Positions 23,773-32,081 of a stretch of DNA of 43,140 nt are shown here, one piece after another. This DNA comes from a virus, in IMG/VR virus record IMGVR_UViG_3300044301_005092, positions 1 through 43,140 of that record; one strand, given 5' to 3'. Each line of letters opens with the position of its first letter. The stretch's first letter is position 1. The translations under genes were made by a program, and so were the position numbers. Below the pieces are notes generated by a model. That model was given only the letters and a program-made list of their open reading frames with translations. It had not been told where the DNA came from and searched no databases.

Positions 23773-24759
23773 TTAAAATATTTTAGCTGAATCCCACTCT
23801 ATATGTCCTTTACTATAATTTGTTACTCTATTTGCAAAAAAATCAGTATGTTGTTTCCCTGCTGATAAATGGTCAAACCACTTCATTCTTTCTACTGCAT
23901 TTACATCTATACCATTTACTATAGGTCTATAACCTAAATCACCCATTTTTGTATTTACTCTATGTTTAATAAATGATATTAAATCATCTTTACTACAACC
24001 TTCTAAATCACCCATTTCATAAACTTTATCTATAAAATTTAATTCTAATTGTAATGAAAGTAAAGCAGCTTCATTAATAGCAGCCTCTAATTCAGGTGTT
24101 TTTAATTCAGGTTTTTCCTCTAGAAGTGTTCTAAATAACCAACAACCAGCATCTGAATGCATTGACTCATCTCTTATGCTCCATTCTACTATTTGCCCTA
24201 CTCCTTTTAACTTATTTCTTAATTTAAATGATAATAAAACAGCAAATGATGAAAATAAATTTACTCCTTCAGTAAAAGCTGAAAATATTGCTAATGATTT
24301 AGCTATTTCATGCCAATCTTTTTCTCCTTCAAAACTATCTCTAACATTCATTAAATTTTCTATTTTAGCCATTGTGGTTTCATCTTCTAGAAATTCACTA
24401 AAATCATCTAATCCTAATTCTTCATTTAATAAACTATAAGCTTCAGCATGAATAGTTTCAAAACATCCAAAAGTTACTGCCATTGCTATAATTTCTGGTT
24501 TTCTAAACCATTTTGTTACTAAAGTTGACCAATAATCATTTACTACTGTTTCTGTTTGAGCAAACCCTTTTAATATAGAACCTATAATATTTTTTTCTGA
24601 TTCTGTTAAATTTTGTTTCCAATCGTTAACATCAGCCATCATTGGAACTTCTGTCCATAACCAATGTGCTTGTTGTTGTTTCATATAAAAATCAAAAGCC
24701 TTTGGATATTCAAAGGGCTTATAAATGATACGTTCTTTAGTAATGTCTTTTTTTGCCAT
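23773..24759 (-). CDS. nrdB: Ribonucleotide reductase class Ia, small subunit
   Basis: A 328-aa ferritin-like subunit that generates the tyrosyl radical for NrdA. Iron ligands and radical Tyr are visible: C-F-E-T-I-H-A-E-A-Y (Glu, His and the radical Tyr in the E-x-x-H-x-x-x-Y spacing), F-T-E-G-V-N (Glu), and E-W-S-I-R-D-E-S-M-H (Glu and His). Normal length. It is adjacent to nrdA in the usual phage order (nrdB upstream here) and 18 nt downstream of the helicase gene, so nucleotide supply is made with the replication proteins. Confidence 0.95.
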   Translation of the reverse strand: MAKKDITKERIIYKPFEYPKAFDFYMKQQQAHWLWTEVPMMADVNDWKQNLTESEKNIIGSILKGFAQTETVVNDYWSTLVTKWFRKPEIIAMAVTFGCFETIHAEAYSLLNEELGLDDFSEFLEDETTMAKIENLMNVRDSFEGEKDWHEIAKSLAIFSAFTEGVNLFSSFAVLLSFKLRNKLKGVGQIVEWSIRDESMHSDAGCWLFRTLLEEKPELKTPELEAAINEAALLSLQLELNFIDKVYEMGDLEGCSKDDLISFIKHRVNTKMGDLGYRPIVNGIDVNAVERMKWFDHLSAGKQHTDFFANRVTNYSKGHIEWDSAKIF

Positions 24760-24777
24760 TTAATTAAATTTTAATAG

Positions 24778-26142
24778 TTAAGAATTGAGTTCAAAAAACT
24801 TTTTTTGAAGTGATGATTTATCGAATTTATCTATACCACTATCAAAATTATTTTGTGGGGTTTGTTGGGGTGATTCTTCTTCAACATAAAGATCATTAGA
24901 TACATCAAAATGTCCTGTGGAAGTATTTGCTTTTACCCCAAATGTCAAACCATCCATACCATATCTGTTTTTCATAATGTGAAATCTACCAGTACCTTCT
25001 ACTTTATCTTTACGTTGACGTGAAAGAGAAATACAAACATCAGTTATCATCATTTTATCATAAGATCCTGCTGCTTTATCTCCTTCTACAATATTATCTT
25101 TAGCTCCTGCACGATTTACTTGAGAAACACTCCAAATAGGAATATTTAATTCTCTAGCTAATCCTTTAGTGCTGCTATAAATATCATCAATTTCACTTTT
25201 ACGATCGATTGTTTTTCTTTTTGATGAAAGAAGATCAACATAATCAATAATTACTAAATCAGGTTCAATTCCTAAATCTTTTACTTTTTGAATATGTGAT
25301 TCTACTGTAGTCATAGTTGCTCTACCTGTAGGGAATTCTTTTATAATTAAATTTCCTTTTAAATCACCAATTAAATTTTCAATTTTGTCTTTTTGGGATG
25401 TTAATTTATCAACTGGGATTTGTGAGAAAAAAGCATCATATCTTCTTCCTACATAATCTTCTCCTAATTCTAAAGTATAATGTAAAACATTATAACCTAA
25501 TTTAACAGCAAATCCTCCTAAAGCTACTAATGACCAAGATTTACCACCTCCCGGATTACCAAATATGAGACCAAAATCTCCATTTCCCAATCCACCTTGT
25601 AATAGGGTATTAATTTTTTCCCAAGGAGTTGGAATTGTAACTCTATGATTTTCTCTGTAACGTGCTTCCACGTCTTTATTATATTCATGTCCTATGTTTT
25701 TATCTTGCCCTGCTTTAATAGCATTATTTATTAATTCACGAATTGATTCAAAATCACCTCCTTTTAAAAGATCAACACTATTTAATAATGCTTTTCTTAA
25801 TTGTTGATTTTTACAAAAATTTGAAAATTCTTCTTCTACATATTTTAAATCCTCATCAGATGCTTTATAAGCTTCCTTTAATTGTTCTTTAACTGATATT
25901 TGAAGTACTTCATTTTCTATTTTTTGTAATTCTACTTTAAGTATCTCCATTGAAGGGGTTGTATGATACTTATCATAATACTTTAAAATATTTTTTATAA
26001 CCCATTTATGTGCTTGATTATCCCAATATTCTTCACTTAAAATATCATGGATATTTGTTAAAAAACCTTTATGAGTTAATAATGAAGAAAGAACTTTTAT
26101 TTGAAAAGGTTTACCATATTGATTTAAATTTGTAAGGGTCAT
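24778..26142 (-). CDS. Replicative DNA helicase (DnaB/T4 gp41-like)
   Basis: A 454-aa RecA-fold hexameric helicase. Walker A is G-N-P-G-G-G-K-S at residues 195-202, Walker B is V-I-I-D-Y-V-D around residue 300, followed by S-V-S-Q-V-N-R and later S-L-S-R-Q-R-K-D-K, the arginine-rich region. The N-terminal 150 residues form the helical domain of DnaB-type helicases. It would unwind the fork with the polymerase and SSB encoded upstream. No primase gene is visible in the window. Lies 5 nt downstream of the exonuclease gene. Confidence 0.92.
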   Translation of the reverse strand: MTLTNLNQYGKPFQIKVLSSLLTHKGFLTNIHDILSEEYWDNQAHKWVIKNILKYYDKYHTTPSMEILKVELQKIENEVLQISVKEQLKEAYKASDEDLKYVEEEFSNFCKNQQLRKALLNSVDLLKGGDFESIRELINNAIKAGQDKNIGHEYNKDVEARYRENHRVTIPTPWEKINTLLQGGLGNGDFGLIFGNPGGGKSWSLVALGGFAVKLGYNVLHYTLELGEDYVGRRYDAFFSQIPVDKLTSQKDKIENLIGDLKGNLIIKEFPTGRATMTTVESHIQKVKDLGIEPDLVIIDYVDLLSSKRKTIDRKSEIDDIYSSTKGLARELNIPIWSVSQVNRAGAKDNIVEGDKAAGSYDKMMITDVCISLSRQRKDKVEGTGRFHIMKNRYGMDGLTFGVKANTSTGHFDVSNDLYVEEESPQQTPQNNFDSGIDKFDKSSLQKKFFELNS

Positions 26143-26147
26143 ATAAC

Positions 26148-27179
26148 TTATTTTTTAATAACTAAATTTGCAAAAACATCTTTTATCCAAAACTCTACAT
26201 TTCTAATCAACCCTCCTAATTGATCTTCATTGTACATTGCTATGAATTCGTCGGGATGATAATGAAGTTCTTTAGATTCAACAAACTTATTTAAATAATT
26301 TTTTTCTTCTTTACTTAACATTGGGTTACTTAAATCCATTACAGAGTAATTTTTTTCCAATTCTTCTTGACCATGAATTACTCTAGCATAAACAACATGT
26401 TCTTTCATCTTTGATTCACATATATCTAAAATATCATCCCAAACTAAATTACGTTCTACTAATTCTGGGAATTTTTTAAATAAACCTTTTTTACCTAATC
26501 CTTTTACTCCTTTAATTTTATCTGAATTGTCACCTAGTAATGTTTTATATAAAATAAAATTTTCAGGAGAAATATTAAACTTTTCAACTACAGTTTCTTT
26601 AGTATAATATTCTTTTTCAATAGGACGATACACAATAACTTTTTCACTAACTAATTGTATAAAATCTTTATCAGATGAAACAATAAAAGCTTTATCTTTA
26701 GGACCTTGAGGAATTACTTCACTTAAGTAAGCAATAATATCATCAGCTTCTACTTTATCAATAGTAATTGTTTTAACAGGCAATGCTTTTAAATATTGAA
26801 TAATTCTGACCATTTGATCTACTTTAGCATCATGTTCATCATCTAAATCATCAAATGCTTCCCAATTAGTAATACGTTGTAAATCTCTACCTGATTTATA
26901 TTCTGGTATTAAATTTTTTCTATTATTGGCCGATCCTGCTCCATCAAATACTACATAAACTTGAGTTGGGTTAATTTGTCTTATTAAAGCTCCTAATGAT
27001 CTAAAAAATCCACCTAACCCACCAATATGAACCCCTTGAGGATTTACCATATTAAGCATAGCAAAATTTCTAAAAAATAAATTTAAACCATCTATTAATA
27101 ATACTCTTTCTCCTGTTTGTATAATTTCTCCTTCTTCTGTAATATTATCTAGAAGTTTAAATAATTCTTTTTGTTTCAT
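26148..27179 (-). CDS. 5'-3' exonuclease / RNase H (FEN-like)
   Basis: A 343-aa flap/5' nuclease of the T4 RNase H and T5 exonuclease superfamily. Metal-binding acidic residues appear in order: L-L-I-D-G-L-N (first Asp), V-F-D-G, V-E-A-D-D-I-I-A-Y, S-S-D-K-D-F, and G-D-N-S-D-K-I, followed by the H3TH element G-V-K-G-L-G-K-K-G. It would remove RNA primers and flaps on the lagging strand. It is the first gene after the promoter at 27199-27227, 12 nt or so from the expected transcript start. Confidence 0.92.
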   Translation of the reverse strand: MKQKELFKLLDNITEEGEIIQTGERVLLIDGLNLFFRNFAMLNMVNPQGVHIGGLGGFFRSLGALIRQINPTQVYVVFDGAGSANNRKNLIPEYKSGRDLQRITNWEAFDDLDDEHDAKVDQMVRIIQYLKALPVKTITIDKVEADDIIAYLSEVIPQGPKDKAFIVSSDKDFIQLVSEKVIVYRPIEKEYYTKETVVEKFNISPENFILYKTLLGDNSDKIKGVKGLGKKGLFKKFPELVERNLVWDDILDICESKMKEHVVYARVIHGQEELEKNYSVMDLSNPMLSKEEKNYLNKFVESKELHYHPDEFIAMYNEDQLGGLIRNVEFWIKDVFANLVIKK

Positions 27180-27198
27180 ATATTAAGTTTTATACGGG

Positions 27199-27227
27199 AA
27201 TATACGAAAAGAAAATGGGGAATCAAA
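27199..27227 (-). promoter_or_regulatory. Promoter of Bacteroidetes type
   Basis: On the minus strand TTTG (27227-27224), 19 bp, TATATT (27204-27199), within CTTTTCGTATATTC as at 9500 and 12785. It drives the exonuclease, helicase and nrdBA genes. Confidence 0.72.
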
Positions 27228-27229
27228 AT

Positions 27230-28306
27230 TTATTCGGGTTCTTTTCCGAAAGATGTTATGTCAGAATACGCTTGATCTTCTTCAACTACTCTAAAATCAC
27301 CACCACCTAAAATAGCAGCCCAATCATCTTTTCTAGCTTCTTTATATTCTTTTAATTCTCTATCATTGTCATTAATAAAACCATGAGGAGTCATAACAAT
27401 TTTACCTCTAGTAGTAACACCATTAATATGATTTTTATCAATTTGAATATTTACACGTTTAGCAAATTCTACTTGTTTACCATCTTTAATTGCTTTAATT
27501 TTAGATGTTCCAGCAGACATTATATTACCAAATGTAACTACAAATGTTGAATCAAACCACATAGCATAACCTCCTTTATTCATTAATTTAGGTTTACCCA
27601 TTGGAGATTCTGGTTTTAAAGTCCATACTTTATTAATACATAACAAAGTATTAGTATATGGAGATGACTCTTTACGTGACAGCGTTATACGTTGATTAAC
27701 ATTATTCCCAAATTGAGTAGACATAGCTCCTGCATTCCATTCATTATTATTTTTATTAGATTTTAATGACATTTCGCAAGGTACTGATCCTATAGAATCC
27801 CATAAGAATAATAAATCATAAGGTAAATTGCCCTTCTTTTGTTCATCAATTAAATCTAAAATAAATGCAGCTACGTCTTCAATAGAATTAATAGTTTCTC
27901 TATCTGTGTAGATAAATTGACCTTCATAATTTAAAACTTCATTTGTTTTTTCATCACGAATTTCTTTTATATCCATACCCATTTGTTGAGCATGTTCCCA
28001 ATTCCATTTCATTTCTGTAATAATGAATACAGGTAGTATACCTCTTTTTTGAGCTGACACTGCAGCTTCAATTAAACCTGTTGTTTTACCTGTATCGGAA
28101 TGACCTCTAAGAAGAACAATATGACCCATAGGAATTCCAGGAATTGATGTTACATCCTGGAATGCCTTGGATAAAGGGATCCATTCTTGATCCTTAAATT
28201 TAATATTTTGTTTTAAACCTTTTTTTTCTTTAAAAGAATTTAAACTAAAATTTGCCTTAATTTCTTTAGAGGCTGCAGCCGTTAATGATCTTTTTTTTCT
28301 CGACAT
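27230..28306 (-). CDS. uvsX: UvsX-like RecA recombinase
   Basis: A 358-aa RecA/UvsX strand-exchange ATPase. Walker A is G-H-S-D-T-G-K-T at residues 68-75; Walker B lies in D-L-L-F-L-W-D-S-I-G-S. The rest has the RecA core with the N-Q-R loop and a C-terminal region that ends in F-G-K-E-P-E. In T4-type phages UvsX with gp32 starts recombination-dependent replication and repairs breaks. It follows the SSB gene by 10 nt and ends just before the next promoter. Confidence 0.92.
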   Translation of the reverse strand: MSRKKRSLTAAASKEIKANFSLNSFKEKKGLKQNIKFKDQEWIPLSKAFQDVTSIPGIPMGHIVLLRGHSDTGKTTGLIEAAVSAQKRGILPVFIITEMKWNWEHAQQMGMDIKEIRDEKTNEVLNYEGQFIYTDRETINSIEDVAAFILDLIDEQKKGNLPYDLLFLWDSIGSVPCEMSLKSNKNNNEWNAGAMSTQFGNNVNQRITLSRKESSPYTNTLLCINKVWTLKPESPMGKPKLMNKGGYAMWFDSTFVVTFGNIMSAGTSKIKAIKDGKQVEFAKRVNIQIDKNHINGVTTRGKIVMTPHGFINDNDRELKEYKEARKDDWAAILGGGDFRVVEEDQAYSDITSFGKEPE

Positions 28307-28316
28307 ACTTACTTAA

Positions 28317-29156
28317 TTAAAATGGTAAAGGATCAGCATCAGAAGTATTTGAATTTTTCTCATCAAATAAATCATCAAATTGCTCTGACTTTGATTTTTT
28401 AACATTTGTATCAAGTGAGTAATTACCAGATTTTGTATCTCCATCAAATGCTACAGCAGGTTCTTTAATAATATCACCTTCTTTTTCTTCATCTTCAGGA
28501 GTTAAAAATTCTTGTAATGCTTCTTTAACTTCATCAAAAGTATAACGTTTAAAAATTTTCATTGGATCAGGTTGATCTTCTAAAAATTTACTAACTTCAT
28601 CTTTATCTTTTGATATTGGAGAAGTTTTTAACGAAGGTCCAATTGAAGTTTTATTATAAGGAGTTCCTGTAGTTTCAGGTCCTACTGTTGTTAGCTTAAT
28701 ATCTCTACCTTGAGCAATATCAGTATAATCACCAATTTCTTCATCAGCAGCCATATTTAAAAATTCTTGATAAACTTCTTTACCAAATTGCCACAGCCTA
28801 ACACCTTCAGATTCTTCACCTCTTACTACAACAGGTGCAAAAATTCTAGTTTTAGCATCTAATTTTTTAGCTAATCTCCAATTTTCTTTATCATTACTTG
28901 TTCGTAATTTTTTACAAAATTCTTGAATTGGGTCTTTTTCTTTCCAATTTAAAGGAGAAGCCATAACTCTCTTACCTATACCATAATAAAACATCATTTC
29001 AGTAAAAGGAAAATCTTTATTATATTTGTTAGGTACTACTCTAACAACTTGTTTACCAACTGAGGGTTTCCAAAATAAATTTTTACCTTCACCTTTTTTG
29101 TAGTTTGATTGATTTTGAAGGGAGTTTAATTTGTTTTTGATTTTTTGTAAATCCAT
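28317..29156 (-). CDS. 32: Single-stranded DNA-binding protein (T4 gp32-like)
   Basis: A 279-aa SSB of the gp32 type. The N-terminal part has L-F-W-K-P-S-V-G-K-Q-V-V-R-V-V-P, the start of the OB-fold core; the C-terminal 60 residues are acidic and end D-A-D-P-L-P-F, the tail that binds partner proteins. The zinc cluster typical of T4 gp32 is not evident (only one Cys, C81, in E-F-C-K). Position beside uvsX matches T4-type modules. A promoter at 29191-29220 lies directly upstream. Confidence 0.88.
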   Translation of the reverse strand: MDLQKIKNKLNSLQNQSNYKKGEGKNLFWKPSVGKQVVRVVPNKYNKDFPFTEMMFYYGIGKRVMASPLNWKEKDPIQEFCKKLRTSNDKENWRLAKKLDAKTRIFAPVVVRGEESEGVRLWQFGKEVYQEFLNMAADEEIGDYTDIAQGRDIKLTTVGPETTGTPYNKTSIGPSLKTSPISKDKDEVSKFLEDQPDPMKIFKRYTFDEVKEALQEFLTPEDEEKEGDIIKEPAVAFDGDTKSGNYSLDTNVKKSKSEQFDDLFDEKNSNTSDADPLPF

Positions 29157-29190
29157 GTTTATAACTTTTTATTTAATTTATAACTCTATT

Positions 29191-29220
29191 AATGTAAAAA
29201 ATATTCTTAAGATAACCAAA
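29191..29220 (-). promoter_or_regulatory. Promoter-like site upstream of the SSB gene
   Basis: On the minus strand TTTG (29220-29217), 20 bp, TACATT (29196-29191). It has the same box spacing as the other promoters but lacks their TTTCG spacer end, so it may be read differently. The start of the gp32-like gene is 35 nt downstream. Confidence 0.6.
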
Positions 29221-29694
29221 CTAAAGTTCAATAATCTTATGAATTTTTGTTTTTAATTGTTTTAACTCATCATGTTGAGTTAATAGTATTGTATTTCTAT
29301 AATGCTCCCAAGTAATTGGAAATTTAGTATCAACTACTCCTCCATTTAACTTTTTTATTAATTCATTTAAAGCATTAATTGTATACAACGTATTTGTTTC
29401 TTTTTTTCTATGAACTAATATAGTACTATCTGGTAAATTATTTACATTACCTTGGTCTATATTATATGTACAAACATATTCGTCATTGCTTTTTATATGC
29501 AAAACAAATATTTTATTATACATTATATTATATCTGCTAGTTATAGAATTTAAAATTGTTTCTAATTCATCTAATGTAGTAAAAGTACAGAATAACTTGT
29601 TATTCAAATCTCCAAAGTTTTGGTTCGTAAAGTCAACGAAATCGTCTATACTATACATATTGTGGGTTTTATCTAAAATCGTAGGTGTTTCCAT
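29221..29694 (-). CDS. Hypothetical phage protein next to the polymerase
   Basis: A 157-aa soluble protein with no recognised family. It overlaps the 3' end of the polymerase gene by 26 nt, so translation is likely coupled. N-terminal residues 15-50 look helical; a central stretch (Y-T-I-N-A-L-N-E-L-I-K-K-L-N-G-G) and W-E-H-Y-R-N-T-I-L-L may be conserved in marine phages. A polymerase accessory factor is possible from position only. Confidence 0.65.
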   Translation of the reverse strand: METPTILDKTHNMYSIDDFVDFTNQNFGDLNNKLFCTFTTLDELETILNSITSRYNIMYNKIFVLHIKSNDEYVCTYNIDQGNVNNLPDSTILVHRKKETNTLYTINALNELIKKLNGGVVDTKFPITWEHYRNTILLTQHDELKQLKTKIHKIIEL

Positions 29695-30928
29695 AACTTA
29701 TTTTTATTTGTAATTTATACTGTTTAAATAATTCTTTTATTTTTATTAAAACTTCTTTTTCTTCTTTACACACATCGAATAAAAATGAATCATAAGTATA
29801 TAAAATTAATTTAGTTTTTTTATTTTTTAATAATCTAAATATGTCATACATTATACAAACATTAACTGATGTCTCCAAATTTTGTAGTAAATAATTTAAA
29901 AGTTTTTGGGGCTTCATATTATCTAATTTATCTTTTTCAAATCGATGATTTGAAATAGGACATTCTATAAAACCTTCATTTTGAAATTTATACCACATCT
30001 CATCAGTATATATTTGGACTCTTTTAAAAAACTCTAAGTCTTTATACTGTTTAAATATTCCTCCATATAATTGTTTAAATGTCAGTTCTTTTGCTTTTTG
30101 ATAATCCACTCCATACATGTCAGCAAAGGATTGATGAATATCTTTTTTATCCCACTTCCAATGAATGAGCTTACCCAAAAGAGTAGGATGATAAGCGCCA
30201 ATATCAAGCTCGCAAAGGATATCATTACGAGTGTTAAAACTTCTTCTAGAATTGTTGTCTTTGTTAAGTGCTGCATAATTTACTCCTTTAAATTTATTTG
30301 ATGGTCTTTTTGTGAGGGTTTTGAAGTTGTATTGTGTGTATGTGTAGTCGGAATCGATACTATGAAAATTCTGTTCGAATTGTGATCTATCAATTCGTAA
30401 TCCACTTCTCTCCACGGCGTTGAAAACCACCGAGCATTTGTTGTTGTAGAATTCGTTGATTGGCTCATTTATTTTTTCTTTTAAATTATTAAATATATTT
30501 TCACAATACTCATAATGTTTTACAATAGGGATTATTCTATTAATATCTTTTTTATTAGGATATCTCCTCATAAATATTTCATGAGTTTGTGTAAATTCTT
30601 GTATATACGGAGGTGAATTGAGTGTTATGTCAAAGAGATTTTTTAGTGGAAAATAATGTAAAAATTCTTTTTTATCTCTAACATATATGGTATTTATCTT
30701 TGATAATAACAATATAATACCGTCTATATTAATATTAGTTGTTTCACTATGGGAAATGGGTATTATAAATCCTTTAGTTGTTACTAACGGTCTAATGTAG
30801 ACAGCACACACATTATTTTGAACAGGATGTATTTTACTATTATAAGGAATTACTTCAACAAAAACTTCTTTATAATTAGCATTAGAAAACTGCTCAAATT
30901 GAACTTTATTTTCAACTAACCAAAACAT
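29669..30928 (-). CDS. Compact, divergent family A DNA polymerase
   Basis: A 419-aa protein with the three polymerase motifs of family A in order: motif A L-D242-I-G-A-Y-H-P, motif B K-A-K-E-L-T-F-K-Q-L-Y-G-G (278-290), L-L-N-Y-L-L-Q-N-L-E-T (343-353, the Q-helix), and motif C Y-T-Y-D380-S-F-L-F-D. R-S-G-L-R-I-D (174-180) is the pre-palm motif. It is far smaller than T7 polymerase or a Klenow fragment. The first 110 residues resemble an exonuclease-domain remnant: the D-x-E motif is not seen, so proofreading is doubtful. This is the only replicative polymerase visible. The promoter at 30942-30971 precedes it. Confidence 0.82.
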   Translation of the reverse strand: MFWLVENKVQFEQFSNANYKEVFVEVIPYNSKIHPVQNNVCAVYIRPLVTTKGFIIPISHSETTNINIDGIILLLSKINTIYVRDKKEFLHYFPLKNLFDITLNSPPYIQEFTQTHEIFMRRYPNKKDINRIIPIVKHYEYCENIFNNLKEKINEPINEFYNNKCSVVFNAVERSGLRIDRSQFEQNFHSIDSDYTYTQYNFKTLTKRPSNKFKGVNYAALNKDNNSRRSFNTRNDILCELDIGAYHPTLLGKLIHWKWDKKDIHQSFADMYGVDYQKAKELTFKQLYGGIFKQYKDLEFFKRVQIYTDEMWYKFQNEGFIECPISNHRFEKDKLDNMKPQKLLNYLLQNLETSVNVCIMYDIFRLLKNKKTKLILYTYDSFLFDVCKEEKEVLIKIKELFKQYKLQIKISYGNTYDFR

Positions 30929-30941
30929 AACTTTTATTTTT

Positions 30942-30971
30942 AAAATACGAAAAATATTTTAAATATCCAAA
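30942..30971 (-). promoter_or_regulatory. Promoter of Bacteroidetes type upstream of the polymerase
   Basis: On the minus strand TTTG (30971-30968), 20 bp, TATTTT (30947-30942), with TTTTTCG at the spacer end as in the sites at 9500, 12785 and 27199. It separates the tail module from the replication module. Confidence 0.68.
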
Positions 30972-30972
30972 T

Positions 30973-32079
30973 TTAATAGGTACTTCCAGGAGAACGTGAT
31001 TGTCCCCTACTTGGTGTTGGTGATTCAGGAGCTTCCATTGATGCATTATTACCATAAGCTTGATTAGAAGTGTTTTTAGCTTGTCGTGCTTGTATACCTC
31101 TTATAATTCCTTCTTTTGATGGTGAAAAATCTGGAACCCGTCTTTGGGATGATGCTTTTTCTTCAGGGTGAACATTACTCCATGACGCACACCAATAATC
31201 TGTTTTTATTCTTGCATTTTTCCATTTTTGACAATGATTTTGTTTATTAAAAACACAATTACCACAATTCTGAAGTGTGTTTTGTGGATAACCATAAGCT
31301 GGGGGTAAGTCTGTAGGAACTAATTCTTCCGATTGTGGGTAATATCTATCATCTAACTCTCCATCATATCTGAAGTAATTACTATATACGAATTTTAAAT
31401 AACGGTCAAAACCTATTCTATTATTTCTTATTTGATATAATTCAGTTAAATTACGATTTGTTGAATATACTTCTCCTATCTTTCCTATTAATACCCAATC
31501 TATCATAAAAGGTTCCCAATAACTCCAAATTATAGAAGGATCTCGATTGAGAATTTTATCATAAGTTTCTTTTGAAATTTCTTTATATATATTTTCATTA
31601 GTTTTTACACAAAAATATCTTTTGAAATTTCCTTTTTTATAATTATCTTCAGTTGGTTTAGTTACAAAAACTTGTGGGAGTTGGGGATAGTTTGGAGTTG
31701 TAAGAACTGGATCATATCCTTCTCTTATACTTAAATAATCACTCATTACATTTGTTTGCTGAAACTCATTTCCTCCATTATAAACACCATTATCCCCTGG
31801 AATAGGTCCATCCCACCCATCATCTATTCTTTCTTGAGAATTATACCACAAATTTACAGTTAAAGTTTCTCCTGAGAATTTTTCATCGAGAGTAACTGGA
31901 GGTAATTCTAATCTGTCATTAGGTGGATCTTCTGGAGTTTTTCCTGTCCACATTTCTCCATTTGATAATTTATAATAATAACCTCTATAAGCTACACCTT
32001 TTTGGGGGCCATCAGCATAAGTAAGTTCTGTCCCATCTGTGTATATATTTGTTTGTATTTGAGATTTAGGATAATACAT
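30973..32079 (-). CDS. Baseplate-region protein with HiPIP-like four-Cys cluster
   Basis: A 368-aa protein beginning M-Y-Y-P-K-S-Q-I-Q-T-N. The N-terminal 250 residues are Tyr/Pro-rich and look beta-rich, typical of virion proteins. Residues 272-300 hold C272-G-N-C275, C283-Q-K-W and Y-W-C297-A-S-W. This spacing and the W-C-x-x-W end resemble high-potential iron-sulfur proteins, with Tyr where their signature has Gly. The last 65 residues are a Ser/Pro/Gln-rich tail. It follows the giant baseplate protein by 2 nt, so a tail-tip role with a bound metal or Fe-S cluster is proposed. Confidence 0.7.
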   Translation of the reverse strand: MYYPKSQIQTNIYTDGTELTYADGPQKGVAYRGYYYKLSNGEMWTGKTPEDPPNDRLELPPVTLDEKFSGETLTVNLWYNSQERIDDGWDGPIPGDNGVYNGGNEFQQTNVMSDYLSIREGYDPVLTTPNYPQLPQVFVTKPTEDNYKKGNFKRYFCVKTNENIYKEISKETYDKILNRDPSIIWSYWEPFMIDWVLIGKIGEVYSTNRNLTELYQIRNNRIGFDRYLKFVYSNYFRYDGELDDRYYPQSEELVPTDLPPAYGYPQNTLQNCGNCVFNKQNHCQKWKNARIKTDYWCASWSNVHPEEKASSQRRVPDFSPSKEGIIRGIQARQAKNTSNQAYGNNASMEAPESPTPSRGQSRSPGSTY

Positions 32080-32081
32080 AA

